Assembly (NCBI RefSeq): GCF_002831685.1
Contig: NZ_CP025119.1
Location: forward strand, 965,001 to 1,029,000
Length of the DNA stretch: 64,000 bases
From: Polaribacter sp. ALD11
GTDB taxonomy: Bacteria > Bacteroidota > Bacteroidia > Flavobacteriales > Flavobacteriaceae
Reading direction: 5' to 3'
In this document: in pieces, positions 62,187-64,000 of the stretch
Numbering within the stretch: position 1 is the first letter of the stretch
How the letters are laid out: the number at the start of each line of letters is the position of its first letter
The notes under the pieces: model-generated
The model's input: only the letters and a program-made list of their open reading frames with translations
Databases searched by the model: none
What the model was told of the DNA's origin: nothing
Made by a program: the position numbers and the translations under genes

Positions 62187-63586
62187 CTACTCCTTTTTCT
62201 TAATACTTATAGCCAATTCACCACCGTTAGCTAATTTAAAATTTAACTTGGTGTTGTCCTTAACATCTATAGTTTCAAACTCAATATCTAAAGGATTTTC
62301 ATTCCAATGTGCATTTTTTCCGTCTTTATAAACTTTAGCCTCATAAACTGTATTTTCATCTAAAAAACTAAAATCAACCTCTATTTCTCTCGAGTTTTCA
62401 TCAGTAATACTTCCTAAAAACCAATCTCCTTTTTTATGCTCTTTTCTTGCAATGGTAACAAAATCGCCAACTTCTCCTGTCAGAACTTTAGATTCAGACC
62501 AATCAACACCTACATCTTTTATAAATTGAAGTGGTTTAGGGTTTGCTTCATAATGTTCTACCAAATCTGCTGCCATTTGCACAGGACTATAAATTACAAC
62601 GTACAAAGCTAATTGATGGGCAAGTGTTGTATCTACTTGATTGTCCTTCTTATATTCGTCAAATTTTATATTAAAAATTCCTGGAGTAAAGTCTATTGGG
62701 CCAGCTAACATTCTTGTAAAAGCTACAATTGATAAATGTTCTGGCGGATTTCCTCCATCTCCAGACCATGCATTAAATTCTTGACCGCGCAGGCCTTCTC
62801 TAGAAATAATGTTAGGATACGTTCTTCTTAAACCTATTGCCTTTATAGGTTCGTGTGCATTTACTGCAACTTCATATTTTGCTGCTTTTATTGCCGCATT
62901 GTTGTATTGATTCACCATATATTGCCCATGATGATATTCACCTTTCGGTAAAATATTGCCCACATAACCAGACTTAACAACGTGCATTCCGTATTTCTGC
63001 ATTAAAGCATACGCAGTATCTTGTTGTTTTTCATACGCTTATATTGCCGCAGAAGTTTCATAATGCATAATAATCTGAACTCCTTTTTCTTTTGCATATT
63101 TGGAAATTTCATCAAAATTGTAATCCGGATACGGTGTTACAAAATCAAAAACACCTTCTCTATCTTCAAAACCAATCCAACGTTCCCAACCTGTATTCCA
63201 GCCTTCAACTAAAACGCCTCCAATATTATTTTTTTGCTGAAAAATCGATAAAACGTTTCACATTTTCATCGAAAATTGAAGTTCTATATGGCGCTCCAAA
63301 ACCTGCGCTTTCAGAACCATCTTCACCAAGTTCTTGTCCGAAATAAACCATCGTTGGCGCTGTAGAAATTGTGGTAGAAACAACCATTGCAGATTTTCCT
63401 TTTAAAGCATTTCCTGCAAATTCTGGGCTCGCAATTCTTTGCTCATCATGATTCTCTAAAAAGTGCAACATATGGTGCTCAATATCTTATAAGTCTTCTT
63501 GAATTGGCGGAATATTATCTGTCAAACCCTTTCCTTGCATTACATTTTTAATCGTGTCATAAAACTCAATATTTAGCAAACCCTAT
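62187..63586 (-). pseudogene. Chimeric remnant of GH13 amylase joined to GH97 alpha-glucosidase
   Basis: Minus-strand reading gives, from 63586 down, a GH13 part (EFYDTIKNVMQGKG, HMLHFLENHDEQRIASPEFAGN, VYFGQELGEDG), which switches within one frame at about 63265 to a GH97 part (NVKRFIDFSAKK, then GGVLVEGWNTGWERWIG, HYETSAAI, HVVKSGYVGN, GEYHHGQYMVNQY, REGLRGQEFNAW) ending with the usual beta-sandwich tail at 62187. Breaks: TAA at 63488-63490 before DIEHHMLHF, an extra base in the T run 63229-63235, and TAA at 63039-63041 after SAAI. The catalytic N-terminal parts of both enzymes are gone. The last open segment, 62187-63002, has 271 codons. Confidence 0.85.
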
Positions 63587-63834
63587 TTTTGGATTAAACA
63601 CATATATACCAAACCTTTATACAACATAACTTTGGGAAATAAAAATAAAACTAAACTCTATAATCCACCTATATCTATATAAACAAAGGAAACATTACAT
63701 ACTGTATTGGGAAGTAGGCTCATCTTTAACGATGTCTGAACTACCTCAAATTCATAGTCATAAATATTGTAAAACCCGAGCTATAAATCCCTCATAAGTA
63801 AACTCCTTATTTCTAATTAAGACGTTTTAAAGTC
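63587..63834. other. Non-coding stretch with the second 14-base repeat copy
   Basis: About 250 bases without a supportable gene. It contains TGTATTGGGAAGTA at 63703-63716. Confidence 0.4.
63703..63716 (+). repeat. Second copy of the mnmE 3'-end repeat (possible attachment site)
   Basis: Identical over 14 bases and in the same direction as 43582-43595, 20.1 kb away; flanks differ. Confidence 0.45.
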
Positions 63835-64000
63835 TTAGCTCCTTAAATCATGCAATGTCAGTATCGGGACATTCGCATTCTGACCTAAATATTTCACCAT
63901 TGGACTAGAGAAAATACTTCCAAAAAAAACATGCTTTTTATTAATAAAAGCTATCATTCCACTCTCTCTACTTTGCGCAAAACAACGGACACTTTCTTGT
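63835..64000 (-). CDS. Universal-stress-like protein, C-terminal end (partial)
   Basis: An open frame enters from the right edge on the minus strand and ends with TAA at 63835-63837. The visible 55 residues include SGMIAFINKKHVFFGSIFSS, PMVKYLGQNANVPILTLHDL and a short end, which fits the last strands of a Usp protein (Gly-Ser near the phosphate loop, then PVLTL-like final strand). Only about a third of the protein is in the window, so the family is tentative. Confidence 0.45.
   Translation of the reverse strand, partial: QESVRCFAQSRESGMIAFINKKHVFFGSIFSSPMVKYLGQNANVPILTLHDLRS

Noticed and set aside
63717..63790. A short open frame near 63717-63790 on the minus strand
   Set aside because: No start, short, and no motif; it overlaps the 14-base repeat and cannot be supported as coding.
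1..64000. tRNA, rRNA, CRISPR, insertion sequence or prophage genes
   Set aside because: Looked for and not seen; no transposase, integrase, capsid or Cas motif in any credible frame.

Overview
The window is a contiguous stretch of an AT-rich chromosome from the phylum Bacteroidota, almost certainly a marine flavobacterium (family Flavobacteriaceae, Polaribacter/Tenacibaculum-like). The reasons are the many TonB-dependent and SusC/SusD proteins, the MKK...C lipoproteins, family-typical gene versions (DnaX without the zinc module, MutS-like membrane ATPase, DUF2795, DUF4268, DUF4870) and repeated promoter elements of the Bacteroidota type TTG-N19/20-TAnnTTTG. No rRNA, tRNA, CRISPR array, transposase or integrase was seen. 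Genus-level placement is inference.

Layout. 1-11500: end of prfB, an ArsC-like reductase, a large TonB-dependent receptor, a small membrane protein, fumC, guanine deaminase, a DinB-fold protein, the exopolysaccharide pair wzc/wza, an O-methyltransferase, a PduO-type cobalamin adenosyltransferase and DUF2795. 11650-24720: housekeeping genes (secA, folE, hisS, nadC, rlmH, rdgB) mixed with envelope proteins (BrkB/YihY, NlpE-like lipoprotein, M3 peptidase). 24770-29720: BtuC/FecC-type permease plus ATPase, M28 peptidase, a gene broken by a stop codon, and msrA. 30085-43600: dnaX, MutS-like ATPase, cation/proton antiporter with a decayed copy of its own 3' end, an Usp-SulP-miaE-DUF4268 cluster, dps, mscS and mnmE. 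The intergenic stretch 39864-40154 holds two repeat elements and a terminator.

43600-63720 is the accessory part. First comes an iron/xenosiderophore uptake locus resembling the Xus system of Bacteroides thetaiotaomicron: DUF4374 lipoprotein, TonB receptor, PepSY membrane reductase, two small membrane proteins, a DUF4198 protein and an AraC/PchR-type regulator. Two near-identical double-box sites lie 22-23 nt upstream of the -7 elements of its two operons, which is where an activator such as the AraC protein would bind. Next is an ECF sigma/FecR-controlled SusC-SusD operon followed by a purple-acid-type phosphatase and a frameshifted glycerophosphodiesterase, best read as an organophosphate scavenging locus. 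It ends in a chimeric, multiply broken remnant of a GH13 and a GH97 glycosidase, the leftovers of a starch locus. A 14-base direct repeat links the 3' end of mnmE (43582) to position 63703. Since the mnmE 3' end is the attachment site of SGI1-type islands, this whole 20-kb block may be an old integrated island.

The clearest new or odd points are the paired AraC-type operators, the possible mnmE-anchored island, the phosphatase/phosphodiesterase SusCD locus, the GH13-GH97 fusion remnant, the decayed tail duplication behind the antiporter, and the structured intergenic element near 40011-40097. All assignments rest on reading sequence motifs; no database search was possible.
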